In this document: piece by piece, positions 19,494 to 29,500 of the stretch
Layout of the letters: each line of letters opens with the position of its first letter
How positions within the stretch are numbered: position 1 is the stretch's first letter
Assembly: GCA_963746155.1 (NCBI GenBank)
Contig: CAVVAB010000009.1
Location: 124,001-188,000 of the forward strand
Direction of reading: 5' to 3'
Length of the DNA stretch: 64,000 nt
Source: AC-32 sp963746155
GTDB taxonomy: Bacteria; Actinomycetota; Thermoleophilia; Gaiellales; Gaiellaceae
Position numbers and translations under genes: made by a program
The notes under the pieces: generated by a model
What the model saw: only the letters and a program-made list of their open reading frames with translations
Databases searched by the model: none
What the model was told of the DNA's origin: nothing

Positions 19494-20008
19494 GCGACGT
19501 CGTCATCAGGCGGGCTCAGCCCGGAGACGCGGCTGCGCTGGTCGCCGTGACGCGCGAGGTCGGGGCGGAGCCCGAGGGTTGGCTGCTCGCCTCCACCGAA
19601 TGGCGCAGCGTCGGCGCCGAGCGCCGCTACCTCCGGTCGGTCCGACGCTCGCCGAACGCCGCGGTCTTCGTCGCCGAGGACGGGGAGGAGATCGTCGGCC
19701 GCCTCTCGATCGCCCGCGACGCGCACCCGGCCAGCTTCCACGTGGCGAGCCTCGGCCTGATGGTCGCGAAGGGCCACCGCCGCCGCGGGGTCGGGCGGGC
19801 GCTGCTCGAGCAGGCGGTCGAGTGGGCGCGCGAGGTCGGGATCTCGAAGCTCGAGCTCCACGTCTTCCCGCACAACGAGCCCGCGATCGCCCTCTACGAG
19901 AGCTTCGGGTTCGAGCGTGAGGGCTATCGCAGCAACCACTATCGCCGCGCCGGCGAGCTCGTGGACGCCGTGGAGATGGCCTACGAGATCGCACCTACAC
20001 TCACGTGA
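19490..20008 (+). CDS. GNAT-family N-acetyltransferase
   Basis: 172 residues. The acetyl-CoA pyrophosphate-binding motif A is RRRGVGRALLEQA near residue 100, followed by LELHVFPHNEPAIALYESFGFE, the typical C-terminal half. Substrate unknown. The GTG start overlaps the ggt stop (GTGA). Second gene of the ggt operon. Confidence 0.9.
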   Translation: MSDVVIRRAQPGDAAALVAVTREVGAEPEGWLLASTEWRSVGAERRYLRSVRRSPNAAVFVAEDGEEIVGRLSIARDAHPASFHVASLGLMVAKGHRRRGVGRALLEQAVEWAREVGISKLELHVFPHNEPAIALYESFGFEREGYRSNHYRRAGELVDAVEMAYEIAPTLT

Positions 20009-20604
20009 TGGACGGGCTCGTCGACCACTACGGGCTGGTCGCGCTCTTCGTGCTGGTGATGCTGGAGTCCGGCGGGCTGCCGGTTCCGGGCGAGACGGCG
20101 CTCATCGCGGCCGCGATCTTTGCCTCGCAGGGCAGGCTCGAGCTCTGGGAGGTGATCACCGTCGCGGCGCTCGCGGCGATCATCGGCGACAACCTCGGCT
20201 ACTGGATCGGGCGCACGGGCGGACGCGGGCTGCTCGAGCGGTTCGGCCTGTTCAGGCGCTGGACGGAACGCTGGCTGCCGTGGTCCGAACGCTTCTTCCA
20301 GCGCCACGGGGCGAAGACCGTCTTCATCGGCCGCTTCTTCTCGGTGCTGCGCGTGACCGCGGCCTGGCTTGCGGGGATCGCCCACATGCCCTGGTGGCGG
20401 TTCCTGATCTGGAACGCCGCAGGCGGAATCCTCTGGGCGGTCCTGTTCGGCCTGGTCGCGTACTACGCCGGAGAGGCGGCCGTCGAGGCGATCAGCAGGT
20501 ACGGGCTGATCGCGGGGATCGTGCTCGTGGTGGTCGTCGCCGCCGGCTTCGCCGGAGTGCACCTCTGGAAGAAGCGGATGCTCGAGACGGAGACCGAAGC
20601 CTGA
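20005..20604 (+). CDS. DedA-family membrane protein
   Basis: About 199 residues. The conserved loop ESGGLPVPGETALI near residue 22, GDNLGYWIGR and the FIGRFFSVLRVTAAWLAG motif identify a DedA/SNARE-associated (VTT) protein. This family is linked to lipid flipping and membrane homeostasis. Four to five hydrophobic helices, short basic C-terminal tail. GTG 20005 or ATG 20008 both overlap the GNAT stop. Confidence 0.9.
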   Translation: MMDGLVDHYGLVALFVLVMLESGGLPVPGETALIAAAIFASQGRLELWEVITVAALAAIIGDNLGYWIGRTGGRGLLERFGLFRRWTERWLPWSERFFQRHGAKTVFIGRFFSVLRVTAAWLAGIAHMPWWRFLIWNAAGGILWAVLFGLVAYYAGEAAVEAISRYGLIAGIVLVVVVAAGFAGVHLWKKRMLETETEA

Positions 20605-21458
20605 GGCTCGCGCTTCTCCTCGCCGCGCTCGCGATCGTGGCCGCGTCTCTGGGCGGCGCCGGCGCGGCCCGCCCCCGCGTCCCCGCGTTCGACCACGTGG
20701 TCGTGATCGTGATGGAGAACAAGGCGCAGGCCGAGGTGCTCGGCAGCCCGGACGCGCCGGCGTTCAACTCGTACGCGTCGCGCTATGCGACGCTCACGCG
20801 CTACGGCGGCGTCGCGCATCCGAGCCTGCCGAACTACCTGGCGCTCGTGTCCGGCTCGACGCAGGGGATCCGGAGCGACTGCACGAGCTGCGTCGTCTCG
20901 GCGCGGAACCTCGCCGACACGCTCGCCCGCGCGCACCTGACCTGGAAGGCGTACGCAGAAGGGCTCCCGCGGCCGGGCTTCACGGGCGCCTCGAGCGGGC
21001 GCTACGTCAAGCGCCACGTCCCGTTCCTCTACTTCAGGAGCGTCGTGCGGAGCCCGTCGCGCCGGAAGCGCGTCGTCCCTCTGCGCCAGCTGTCGCGCGA
21101 CCTCGCCGCCGACCGGCTGCCCTCGTTCGCCCTCGTCATCCCGGACCTCTGCCACGACATGCACGACTGCCCGGTAGCAACCGGAGACGCGTGGCTTAAG
21201 CGGTTCCTCCCGCCGCTCCTCAGGAGCCGCCGCTTGGCGAACAGCGCGATCTTCGTCGTCTTCGACGAGACGAGCGGCTCGCTCCCGGCGACCGATCCGG
21301 TCCCCGCGATCGCGCTCGGCCCGCTCGTCGTCCCGGGCTCGAAGTTCGCCGGCCGCACGTCCCACTACGGGCTGCTGCGCACGATCGAGGACGCGTGGGG
21401 CCTGCCGCGGCTGGGCCGCTCGGCGAGGGTTCCGCCGATCACCGGAATCTGGCGGTGA
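20601..21458 (+). CDS. Secreted phosphoesterase (PF04185-like, acid phosphatase/phospholipase C type)
   Basis: About 285 residues. A signal peptide (RLALLLAALAIVAASLGGAGAA) is followed by the family's metal-site start FDHVVVIVMENKA, then HPSLPNYLALVSG, VIPDLCHDMHDC and IFVVFDETSGS. This is a metal-dependent phosphoesterase of the alkaline-phosphatase fold, exported. No ATG is available. CTG 20601, which overlaps the dedA stop as CTGA, gives a complete signal peptide and matches the 4-base overlaps in this operon; GTG 20637 would truncate it. Last gene of the operon. Confidence 0.85.
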   Translation: MRLALLLAALAIVAASLGGAGAARPRVPAFDHVVVIVMENKAQAEVLGSPDAPAFNSYASRYATLTRYGGVAHPSLPNYLALVSGSTQGIRSDCTSCVVSARNLADTLARAHLTWKAYAEGLPRPGFTGASSGRYVKRHVPFLYFRSVVRSPSRRKRVVPLRQLSRDLAADRLPSFALVIPDLCHDMHDCPVATGDAWLKRFLPPLLRSRRLANSAIFVVFDETSGSLPATDPVPAIALGPLVVPGSKFAGRTSHYGLLRTIEDAWGLPRLGRSARVPPITGIWR

Positions 21459-21471
21459 AGAATCCTTCACC
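21454..21471 (+). terminator. Inverted repeat at the end of the ggt operon
   Basis: GGTGAAG and CTTCACC with an AATC loop overlap the phosphoesterase stop. It could be a terminator or an operator for the next gene; no T-tract is present. Confidence 0.4.
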
Positions 21472-21513
21472 CGTTGGAGGGATTCGTTACTCCAGGTTGA
21501 ATCCAATCGTCCC

Positions 21514-22089
21514 GTGACGATGCTTCCGATGCTCAGCCGGGCGATCGAGGCCCGCGACCCGTACACGCAGGGCCACTCGGCCCGGGTGACGGTGCTGGCA
21601 GAGGCGATCGCGCGGCGGCTCGGCTGGGACGAGGAGCGCCTGTCCCATCTGCAGGTCGGCGGCCCGCTCCACGATCTCGGCAAGCTCGCGATCTCCGACG
21701 ACGTGCTCGGCAAGCCCGGCCGCCTGGACGAGCACGAGCTCGCGCAGATCCGCGAGCACCCGAAGCTCGGTGCGCGCATCCTGTTCCGCCTCGCGTCGTA
21801 TCGGAAGGCGCTGCCGTACGTGCTCTACCACCACGAGCGCTGGGACGGGGGCGGCTATCCGACCGGGCGCTCGGGGGAGCAGATCCCGCTCGAGGCGCGC
21901 GTGCTTGCGGTCGCGGATGCGTTCGACGCGATGACCAGCGACCGCCCCTATCGGCGCGCACTCAGCCACGAGGACGCCGTCTCCGAAGTCGCCCGCTGCG
22001 CGGGCACGCAGTTCGACCCTGAGATCGTCGCGGTCTTCCTCGAGGTCGTCGGCGAAGCGGCCCCGCTCACCACCGCGGCTGCCTCCTAG
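21514..22089 (+). CDS. HD-GYP domain phosphohydrolase
   Basis: 191 residues, essentially a lone HD-GYP domain: HSARVTVLAEAIA, the HD pair in GPLHDLGKLAI, HH in YHHERWDGGGYPTG, and the ADAFDAMTSDRPYR signature. The GYP segment reads GGYPTG with the expected residues, so c-di-GMP phosphodiesterase activity is plausible. No sensor domain is attached. GTG start at 21514. Convergent with the dehydrogenase gene, 1 bp apart. Confidence 0.92.
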   Translation: MTMLPMLSRAIEARDPYTQGHSARVTVLAEAIARRLGWDEERLSHLQVGGPLHDLGKLAISDDVLGKPGRLDEHELAQIREHPKLGARILFRLASYRKALPYVLYHHERWDGGGYPTGRSGEQIPLEARVLAVADAFDAMTSDRPYRRALSHEDAVSEVARCAGTQFDPEIVAVFLEVVGEAAPLTTAAAS

Positions 22090-22090
22090 C

Positions 22091-23162
22091 TCAGAGCGTC
22101 GACCAGACCTCGAGCTTCGAGCGCGTGCGGCGGATCACCTCGTCCGTGAACTCGCTGGTCGTCGCGTGGCCGCTGAGATCGGCCGTGCGCACTCCCTCCG
22201 CGACGGCCTCCAGGCTCGCCTCGCGTATCGCCCGCGCGGGGGCCTGCGCCTCCTCGCCCGCGTAGGACAGGAGCGCGGCTCCGGCCAGGATCATCGCCAT
22301 CGGGTTGGCGACGTTCTTCCCCTTGAGCGAGGGCGCGGTGCCGTGCGCGGCCTCGGCGAGGATCACCGTGGGCACGAAGTCCTCCCCGAACGCGACCAGC
22401 AGCGACTCCGATCCGGCGATCGACCCGAACAACGGCAGGACGAGGTCGGAGAGGATGTCGCCGTCCCGGTTCAGCGCGGGGATCACGAGCGGGTCGCCGC
22501 TAGAGGCCACGAGCAGCGCGAAGGTGGCATCGATCAGCTGCGGGTCGTAGGGCACCTCGGGGTACCGCTCGGCGGCCGTGTCCATCTCCTCTTTCAGAAG
22601 CCCCTCGTAGACAGGGCTGACCGTGAACTTGGGGCCGCCGAAGACCTTGGCGCCGGTCTGCTCCGCGAGCCGGAACGAGAACTCGGCGACCGCGCGGCAG
22701 ATCCTCCGCTCGATCCGCTCGGTCCGGAACGCGACCTCGTCGTCGCCGGAGCCCTCGCGCCATTCCTCGCGCGCCGTACGCGTCTCCCACCGCCATGCGG
22801 ACGACGGAGATCGGCGCGTGCACGCCGCCGAGCGGGACGACCCCGGGAATCCTCCGGCCGGTGCGGACGATCACCCGGCCGCCGATCTCCTCGCGCAGGA
22901 TGCGGTTCGGCGAGCCGACATCGCCCGCGCCTTCGGGCGTCACGGTTGCGGCCTTCAGCCCGAGACCGGCGTCGCGAACTGCGGCTGCCGCCTCGTGGAC
23001 GATTGCGTTTTCGGTCGCGCGCCTCGCCGCGAGCGAGAGATCGAACCGCGGAAAGTGGAGCTCGATCCCGGTCACGTCGTGGGAGAGCACGCGCAGTGCT
23101 TCTTCGAGCAATTCCTGGCCCGTGTCGTCGCCTTCGAGGACGACAATCGTGTTCGAGGTCAT
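22091..23162 (-). CDS. Isocitrate/3-isopropylmalate dehydrogenase-family protein (frameshifted)
   Basis: About 356 residues. The N-terminal LEGDDTGQELLEEAL corresponds to the NAD-binding GDGIG region of the family, and NRILREE to the substrate loop. Across the break come YDPQLIDATFALLVASSG and AEAAHGTAPSLKGKNVANPMAMILAG, the canonical C-terminal half. The Aquifex-type aconitase elsewhere in the window makes isocitrate dehydrogenase more likely than LeuB, but I cannot separate them by eye. The frame changes near 22790. ATG start at 23162. Confidence 0.85.
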
Positions 23163-23290
23163 TCAGCTCCCTTCGCGTTTGCCATTCGCGGTGCGTTCTC
23201 TCTGCAACCGGTGAAACTCTACGCGTAGTATTCGCACAACCCAGTGCCGCATTGAGCGGCTATTTCTGACGGAACCGAGGAGGAGCGACT

Positions 23291-23488
23291 TTGGCGCGCA
23301 AAACAGTGCTCGTTTGCGATAAGTGCGGGGTGGAAATCGGCGAAGGAAAAGGTGCGTCGATGCGCCTCAACTTCGCAGATGCTCGTCGCGGCTCGAAGCA
23401 GGCCGATCTCTGCGACAACTGCGCCGGGCAAATACCCGGTCATGCGGTAGCCAGACGCGGCCGCCGCCCGAAGTCCGCAATGGCCTAA
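23291..23488 (+). CDS. Small zinc-ribbon-like basic protein
   Basis: 65 residues. Two CxxC pairs (CDKCG near residue 9 and CDNCAG near 43) are followed by a basic tail RRGRRPKSA of the kind that can contact nucleic acid. TTG start at 23291 behind a strong GAGGAGCGA ribosome-binding site. Possibly a small nucleic-acid-binding or structural zinc protein; I do not recognise a named family. A strong hairpin follows directly. Confidence 0.7.
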   Translation: MARKTVLVCDKCGVEIGEGKGASMRLNFADARRGSKQADLCDNCAGQIPGHAVARRGRRPKSAMA

Positions 23489-23491
23489 AAC

Positions 23492-23513
23492 GGGGCGGGG
23501 GTGACCCCGCCCC
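23492..23513 (+). terminator. Perfect 9-bp hairpin with GTGA tetraloop
   Basis: GGGGCGGGG and CCCCGCCCC around GTGA (a GNRA loop), immediately after the zinc-ribbon gene. Very stable; it lacks a T-tract, as is common for high-GC actinobacterial terminators. Confidence 0.6.
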
Positions 23514-23557
23514 TCGCGCGCTCCGGAACCGTCGTGCCCCGGGACTAGGATGGGCCG

Positions 23558-26518
23558 ATGGCTCTGAGCGTGCTCGCAGGTCCGGCCAACGCCGGCAAGG
23601 TCGCGCGCCTGCTCGAGCGCTATCTGGGCGCGCTCGACACCGATCCGTTTCTGATCGTGCCGAACCGGCCGGACGTCGACCGCGCCGAGCGGGTGCTCCT
23701 CCGCGAAAGCGGCGCGCTGATGGGCGGCTCGATCGGCACGTTCGACGACCTCTTCCGCCGGATCGGGCGCTCCGACGGAGAGCGGCGGCGCGTCGTGACC
23801 GATGCGCAGCGCACGCTGCTGCTCCGGCGCGTCGTCGAGCGCGCCCGGCCGCAGGGGCTCGGACGCTCTGCGCGGTTCACGGGGTTCGCCGACGCGCTCG
23901 GCGCGACCGTGGCCGAGCTCGAGTCGGCGCTGCTCGAACCGTCCGAGCTGGACGGCGAGCGCGACGACCAGCTCGCCGAGCTGTACGCGGCATACCGCGA
24001 GGAGCTCGAGCGGCTCGGCCTCTCCGACCGCGAGCTCGAGCGGCGCCGCGCCGCGGAGCGGCTCGCCGGCGAGCTCGACGCCTGGGACGGGCGCGCGGTC
24101 TTCGCGTACGGATTCGAGGACCTGACCGGCGCCGAGTGGGCGCTGCTCGAGGCGCTCGCGGCCCGATCGGACGTGACCGTGTCGCTTCCGTACGAGCCCG
24201 GACGCGACGCGTTCGCCTCGCTCTCGCGCACCGCGGAGGACCTCGCTGCGCTTGCCGACGAGGTCGAGGAGCTCCCGCCGAACCCGGCCGCGCGCTCGCC
24301 AGTGCTGGCTCACCTCGAGCGCGGGCTCTTTTGCGAGTCCGCGAGCGGGAACGGGCGGCTCGCGGCGGGGCCCGAGCTGGACGGCTCGCTCCGCTTCCTC
24401 GAGGGCGCAGGCCTCCGCGGGACGCTCGAGCTGCTCGCCGACGAGGTGCTGGCACTCCTTCGCGCGGGCACGCCGGCCGAGGAGATCGGCGTCGTCTGCC
24501 CGTCGATCGATCGCTGGCGCGCGGCGCTCGACACCGCGTTCGTGACCCTCGGCGTCCCGTACGCGGTCGAGGGCCGGGTACGGCTCGGCCAGACGCCGTT
24601 CGGCCAGGCGCTGCTGGGCCTGCTGCGTTACGCGTGGCTCGACGGCGAGCGGCGTGACCTGTTCTCGTTCCTGCGCTCGCAGTACTCCGGGCTCGCACGC
24701 GCGCACGTCGACTTCCTCGAGGGCCGGCTGCGCGGACGCGGAGTCAACGCCCCCGCCAGGGTGGAGGAGGAGGTCGAGAAGCTGCGCCAGCAGCCGCTGC
24801 CGCAGCTCGGCCCGGTCCGCGCGGCGGACGATCCCCTGGTCGCGATCCGTGACCTCGCGCGGGCGATGGTGTCGTGCGCGCACGGCAAAGAGGCTCCGCC
24901 GACGACGAGGATCGCGCTGCTCGATCTCCGCGCCCAGGCGGAGGTGGCTCGCCTCGCAGACCAGCTCGGCGACTGGCGCGACCTGGGTGGCGAGCTGAGC
25001 CGCGAGGACGTCGTCGCGCTGCTCGAGCGCGCGACCGTTCGCCTCGCGGGCGCGGGAGAGGCCGGCCGCGTGGCCGTTCTCGACCTGATGCGCGCGCGGA
25101 CGAGGCGCTTCGAGGCGCTCTTCGTGCTCGGCCTCGAAGAGGGCGGCCTGCCGCGCCGCACAGAAGGGTCTCCGTTCCTCGACGAGGAGCGCAAGGCCGA
25201 GCTCGAGCGCTCGTCGCGTTCTGGCCGTCTGCTGCGGACCGATCCGGTCTCGCGCGACCGTTACCTCTTCTACACGGCCTGCACGCGGCCGACGCGGAGG
25301 CTGTACCTGGTCCGCGAGGCTGCGAACGACGACGGCGCGCCGCGCGAGCCGAGCCCGTTCTGGGACGAGGTACGCGGGCTCTTCGCCGCGGAGGATGCCG
25401 AGCGCTGGACCCGCCGCCGGTCGCTGCCCGCGCTGACGTGGCCGGTCGAGACCGCCCCGAGCGAGCGCGAGCGCCTACGCGCCCTCGCCTGGCTCGCCTC
25501 GGACGACGCGCGCTCCGCGAGGCCGCTCGCCCGCGCGAACGGCTGGGACCGCCGCCTCGAGCGCGCGCTGGAGGCCTTCGACCGCCCGACGCGGCTCACG
25601 CACCCGGCCGTCCTCGAGGAGCTCCGGCAGAAGACGAGCTTCTCCGTCACCGATCTCGAGCGCTTCGCCGACTGCTCGTCGATGTGGCTCTTCGAGCGCC
25701 TCGTCTCGCCGAGGTCGATCGACGCCGAGGTCGACGCGCTGCTGCGCGGCAGCGTCGCCCATCAGGCGCTGTGCAGCTTCTACAAGGGCCTGCCGAAGCG
25801 GACCGGCGCCGAGCAGGTGCAGGCCGAGACGCTCGACGACGCGCTCGAGTTCATGCGCGAGTGCCTCGCCACGACGCTCGAGGCTCACGTCCGGGCCGAC
25901 CTGCCGGAGCTCGAGCGGCGCGAGCTGGAGGAGAGCCTCTCCCGCGACCTCGAGCAGCTCGTGCGCAGCGAGGCCGAGTCGCCGTCGCCGCTCGTCCCGA
26001 ACCGGTTCGAGGTCTCGTTCGGCTCCGAGCGCTCCGCCCCCGAGCTGCAGCGCGGCCTCGATCTCGGCGGCTTCACCGTCTCCGGGAAGATCGACCGCAT
26101 CGACCGCGACCCGTTCGGCGCGCGCGGGATCGTGGTCGACTACAAGTCGGGCCGCACCGCGCACTCGGCGCGGAAGATCGAGACCGAGCTCCACCTCCAG
26201 ATCCCGCTGTACATGCTCGTCCTGCGCGACCTCGTCGGGATCGAGCCGCTCGGCGGCGTCTACCGCTCGCTCGCCGGCGAGGGGCAGGCGCGCGGGCTGC
26301 TGCGGGCGGAGGCGCGCGACGACGGCGTGCCCGGGTTCTCGCGCAACGACTACGTCGACGAGGAGGCGTTCTGGGGGCAGATCGACCGCGCCCAGGAGCA
26401 CGCGCGCGCGATGGTCGAGCGGATCAGGGCGGGCGACGTGCGCCACGACCCGAAGAACGGATTCCCGTGCCCGACCTGGTGCGACCTCTGGCCGATGTGC
26501 CGGGTGAAAAGGACATGA
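23558..26518 (+). CDS. addB: AddB-like helicase-nuclease subunit (PD-(D/E)XK exonuclease)
   Basis: 986 residues. The N-terminal AGPANAGKV is a degenerate Walker A lacking the GKT/S hydroxyl, typical of the inactive AddB motor. FYTACTRPTRRLYLVREA is a helicase motif VI-like region. The C-terminal nuclease carries GKIDRID and VVDYKSG, the PD-(D/E)XK core. One Cys before the nuclease (FADCSSMW) plus three at the end (PCPTWCDLWPMC) fit the AddB iron-sulfur staple. It partners AddA in double-strand-break end resection. ATG start; its stop overlaps the addA ATG (ATGA). Confidence 0.88.
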   Translation: MALSVLAGPANAGKVARLLERYLGALDTDPFLIVPNRPDVDRAERVLLRESGALMGGSIGTFDDLFRRIGRSDGERRRVVTDAQRTLLLRRVVERARPQGLGRSARFTGFADALGATVAELESALLEPSELDGERDDQLAELYAAYREELERLGLSDRELERRRAAERLAGELDAWDGRAVFAYGFEDLTGAEWALLEALAARSDVTVSLPYEPGRDAFASLSRTAEDLAALADEVEELPPNPAARSPVLAHLERGLFCESASGNGRLAAGPELDGSLRFLEGAGLRGTLELLADEVLALLRAGTPAEEIGVVCPSIDRWRAALDTAFVTLGVPYAVEGRVRLGQTPFGQALLGLLRYAWLDGERRDLFSFLRSQYSGLARAHVDFLEGRLRGRGVNAPARVEEEVEKLRQQPLPQLGPVRAADDPLVAIRDLARAMVSCAHGKEAPPTTRIALLDLRAQAEVARLADQLGDWRDLGGELSREDVVALLERATVRLAGAGEAGRVAVLDLMRARTRRFEALFVLGLEEGGLPRRTEGSPFLDEERKAELERSSRSGRLLRTDPVSRDRYLFYTACTRPTRRLYLVREAANDDGAPREPSPFWDEVRGLFAAEDAERWTRRRSLPALTWPVETAPSERERLRALAWLASDDARSARPLARANGWDRRLERALEAFDRPTRLTHPAVLEELRQKTSFSVTDLERFADCSSMWLFERLVSPRSIDAEVDALLRGSVAHQALCSFYKGLPKRTGAEQVQAETLDDALEFMRECLATTLEAHVRADLPELERRELEESLSRDLEQLVRSEAESPSPLVPNRFEVSFGSERSAPELQRGLDLGGFTVSGKIDRIDRDPFGARGIVVDYKSGRTAHSARKIETELHLQIPLYMLVLRDLVGIEPLGGVYRSLAGEGQARGLLRAEARDDGVPGFSRNDYVDEEAFWGQIDRAQEHARAMVERIRAGDVRHDPKNGFPCPTWCDLWPMCRVKRT

Positions 26519-29500
26519 GCACCGTAGAGCGCGCCCCGAACCTGGAGCAACTGCGGGCGATCGAGGAGCCGGGTGTCGTCTTCGTCTCGGCGGGCGCCGG
26601 GACCGGCAAGACGACGGTGATCGTCGAGCGCTTCTGCCGCGCCGTGTGCGAGCGCGGGCTCGACGTCGACTCGATCCTCGTGATCACCTACACCGAGCGC
26701 GCGGCCGGCGAGCTGCGCGGGCGGATCCGCAAGCGCCTCGCCGAGCTCGGCCGTCACGACCTCGCGCGGCAGCTCGACGGCGCCTGGATCTCGACCATCC
26801 ACGGGTTCTGCCGCCGCCTGCTGAAGGCGCACCCGTTCGCCGCCGGGATCGACCCGCGCTTCCGCATCCTCGACGACAGCCAGGGCCGCGTCCTTCGCGG
26901 CGAGGCCTTTCGCGCCGCGCTCGAGGAGTTCTGCGGCGACAGCCCGGAGCGCCTGCGCCTGCTCGCGTCGTACGGCGGCAGCCGGTTGCGGCGGATGCTG
27001 ACCGGCGTGCACGAGACGCTTCGCTCGTCCGGGCTGCCACTGCAGCTCGAGGCGCCCGGCGACCCGCAGCTCGACGAACGGCTCGACGACCTGCGCGCGG
27101 CCGCAACGGCCCTCGGGCAGGCCGAGGCGCTGCGGTTCCTCGAGTCGTCGCCCTCGCCCGAGGTGCTGCTCGACCTCTCCGACCTCCGCGTGCGCGGAGG
27201 CGAGGGCGAGGCGTACGAGGAGGCGAGGCACGCCGTCGAGCGGGCCGCGCTCGAAGCGCTCGCCGCCCGAGACCGCGAGCAGCTCCAGGAGCTCCTGCTC
27301 ACCTACGACCGCGCCTACCGCGAGGCGAAGGACCGTGAGTCCGCGCTCGACTTCGAGGACCTCCAGCTTCTCGCGCGCGAGGTCCTCCAGGAGCACGACG
27401 ACATCCGCGAGCGCGAGAGCTGGCGCTTCCGCTCGGTCATGGTCGACGAGTTCCAGGACACGAACCGGCTGCAGTGCGAGCTGGTCGATCTCCTCGCCAG
27501 CGAAGACGGCGAGCTGTTCTTCGTCGGGGACGAGTTCCAGTCGATCTACCGCTTCCGGCACGCGGACGTCGAGGTCTTCCGCGAGCGCCGCGAGCAGGCG
27601 GGCGGCGTGCTGGCGCTCACGCAGAACTACCGCTCGCGTCCCGAGGTCCTCGACGTGATCAACCACCTGTTCGCCGCGGACTTCGGCGAGTCGTTCCGCC
27701 CGCTCGCCGCCGCGGGACGCTTCCCGGACCCCGCGTTCGGGCCGGCCGTCGAGCTGCTCGTCACCGACAAGGACAGCTACAAGGACACTGGGACGCACTG
27801 GCGCTCCGCGGAGGCGCGCCACATCGCGAAACGCGTGCGCACGCTCGTCGACTCGGGCGAGGCCGCTCCGGGCGAGATCGTGCTCCTGTTCGCGGCCGGT
27901 ACCGACGCACGCCTCTACGAGGAGGAGCTGCGCGCCGAAGGCCTGCCGACCTTCCGCGCGACGGGCCGCGACTACTACCGGCAGCAGCAGGTCGTCGACC
28001 TGCTCGCCTACCTGCGCCTCCTCCACAACCGCTACGACGACGAGGCGCTCGTGTCCGTGCTCGCGTCGCCGTTCGTCGGCGTCTCCAACGACGGGCTCGT
28101 CCTGCTGCGGCGCGCGGCGACGAGGCGGCCGCTCTTCACCGGGCTCGAGAAGGAGCTGCCCGCGAGCCTGTCCACGCGCGACACCCGGCTCCTTCAGGCG
28201 TTCAAGCAGCGGTACGACCGGCTCGCCGGGCAGGCGTCCTCGCTGACGCTCGAGCGGCTCTGCGAGCAGATCGTCTGCGAGCACGACTACGACCTCGCGG
28301 TGCTCGCGCAGTGGGACGGGAGGCGCCGCTACGCGAACCTCCGCAAGCTCGGGCGGCTCGCGCGCTCGTACGAGGAGCTGCGAGGCCCGGACGTCGAGGG
28401 CTTCGTCCGCTTCGTCGCCGAGCAGGACGCGGTTGGAGCTTCCGAGCTCGAGGCCGCAGCCGAGGAGGAAGGAACGGACGTGATCCGCCTCCTGACGATC
28501 CACTCGGCCAAGGGGCTCGAGTTCAAGGTCGTCGTCGTCGCGGACGCGGGCCGCGACCGTGGACGGGCCGACGCCGACGAGATCCTCTGCCTCCCCGACG
28601 GGCGGCTCGGCTTTCGTGTCGCCGATCCGGCGAGTGGCAGACGTCTCTCGACCGCCGACTACGAGAGCGTCAAGAGCGCCGAGCGCGACGCCGAGGAGGC
28701 CGAGCGGCGGCGCCTCTACTACGTGGCGATGACCCGCGCGATCGACCGGCTGATCGTCTCCGGCGCGATCGGCGAGGGCAGGGCGGACGCGGGCACGCCG
28801 ATCGGCTGGGTGCTCGAACGGCTCGAGGCGCGGGAGCTCGACGACGCGGAGAGCGGCCCGGTCGAGATCGAGCGCGACGGGGCCCGGCTGCTCCTGCGGG
28901 TCGACCGGTTCGCCGAGGAGGAGGCGCCCGCGCAGCCGGCCGCGCTCGAACAGCTCGAGCTCTTCGCGGTCTCGGCCAACGGGGACGAGGCGCTGGATGC
29001 GCCGACGCTCACGCCGCTCCCGGAGGTGCCGGAGCCGCCCCTCCATCGCGCACGGAGCCTGTCGTACTCGGCGATCTCCCTCTTCGACCGCTGCTCGTAC
29101 CGGTACTTCGTCGAGCGGGTCGTCGGCCTCTGGCCGGACGAGAGAAAGCTCAGGCCGGTGGACGAGGGCGAAGGCGGGCTCGCTGCGACCGAGATCGGCG
29201 ACGCCGTCCACATGCTGCTCGAGGAGATCGACCTGCGGCAGCCCGCGGCGCCCGTGGAGCTCGACGAGCTCGTGCGCGCCCGCTACCCGGACGTGACCGC
29301 CGAGGAGCTCGAGCGGATCCGCGGGTTCGTGGGCGGTTACTGCGAGTCGGAGCTCGCGGCCCGCCTCGCCGGTCTCGACGGTGCAGCCGCCGAGCGGCCG
29401 TTTACGTTCGAGCACGACGGCGTCCTCTTCCACGGCCGCCTCGACGTCCTCTACCACGACGGCCCGCGCGCGGTGGTGGTCGACTACAAGACGAACTGGC

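Noticed and set aside
24874..26514. Upstream extension of addA into addB
   Set aside because: That frame is only open; translation is Arg-rich and shadowed by AddB, and ATG 26515 gives the canonical helicase start.
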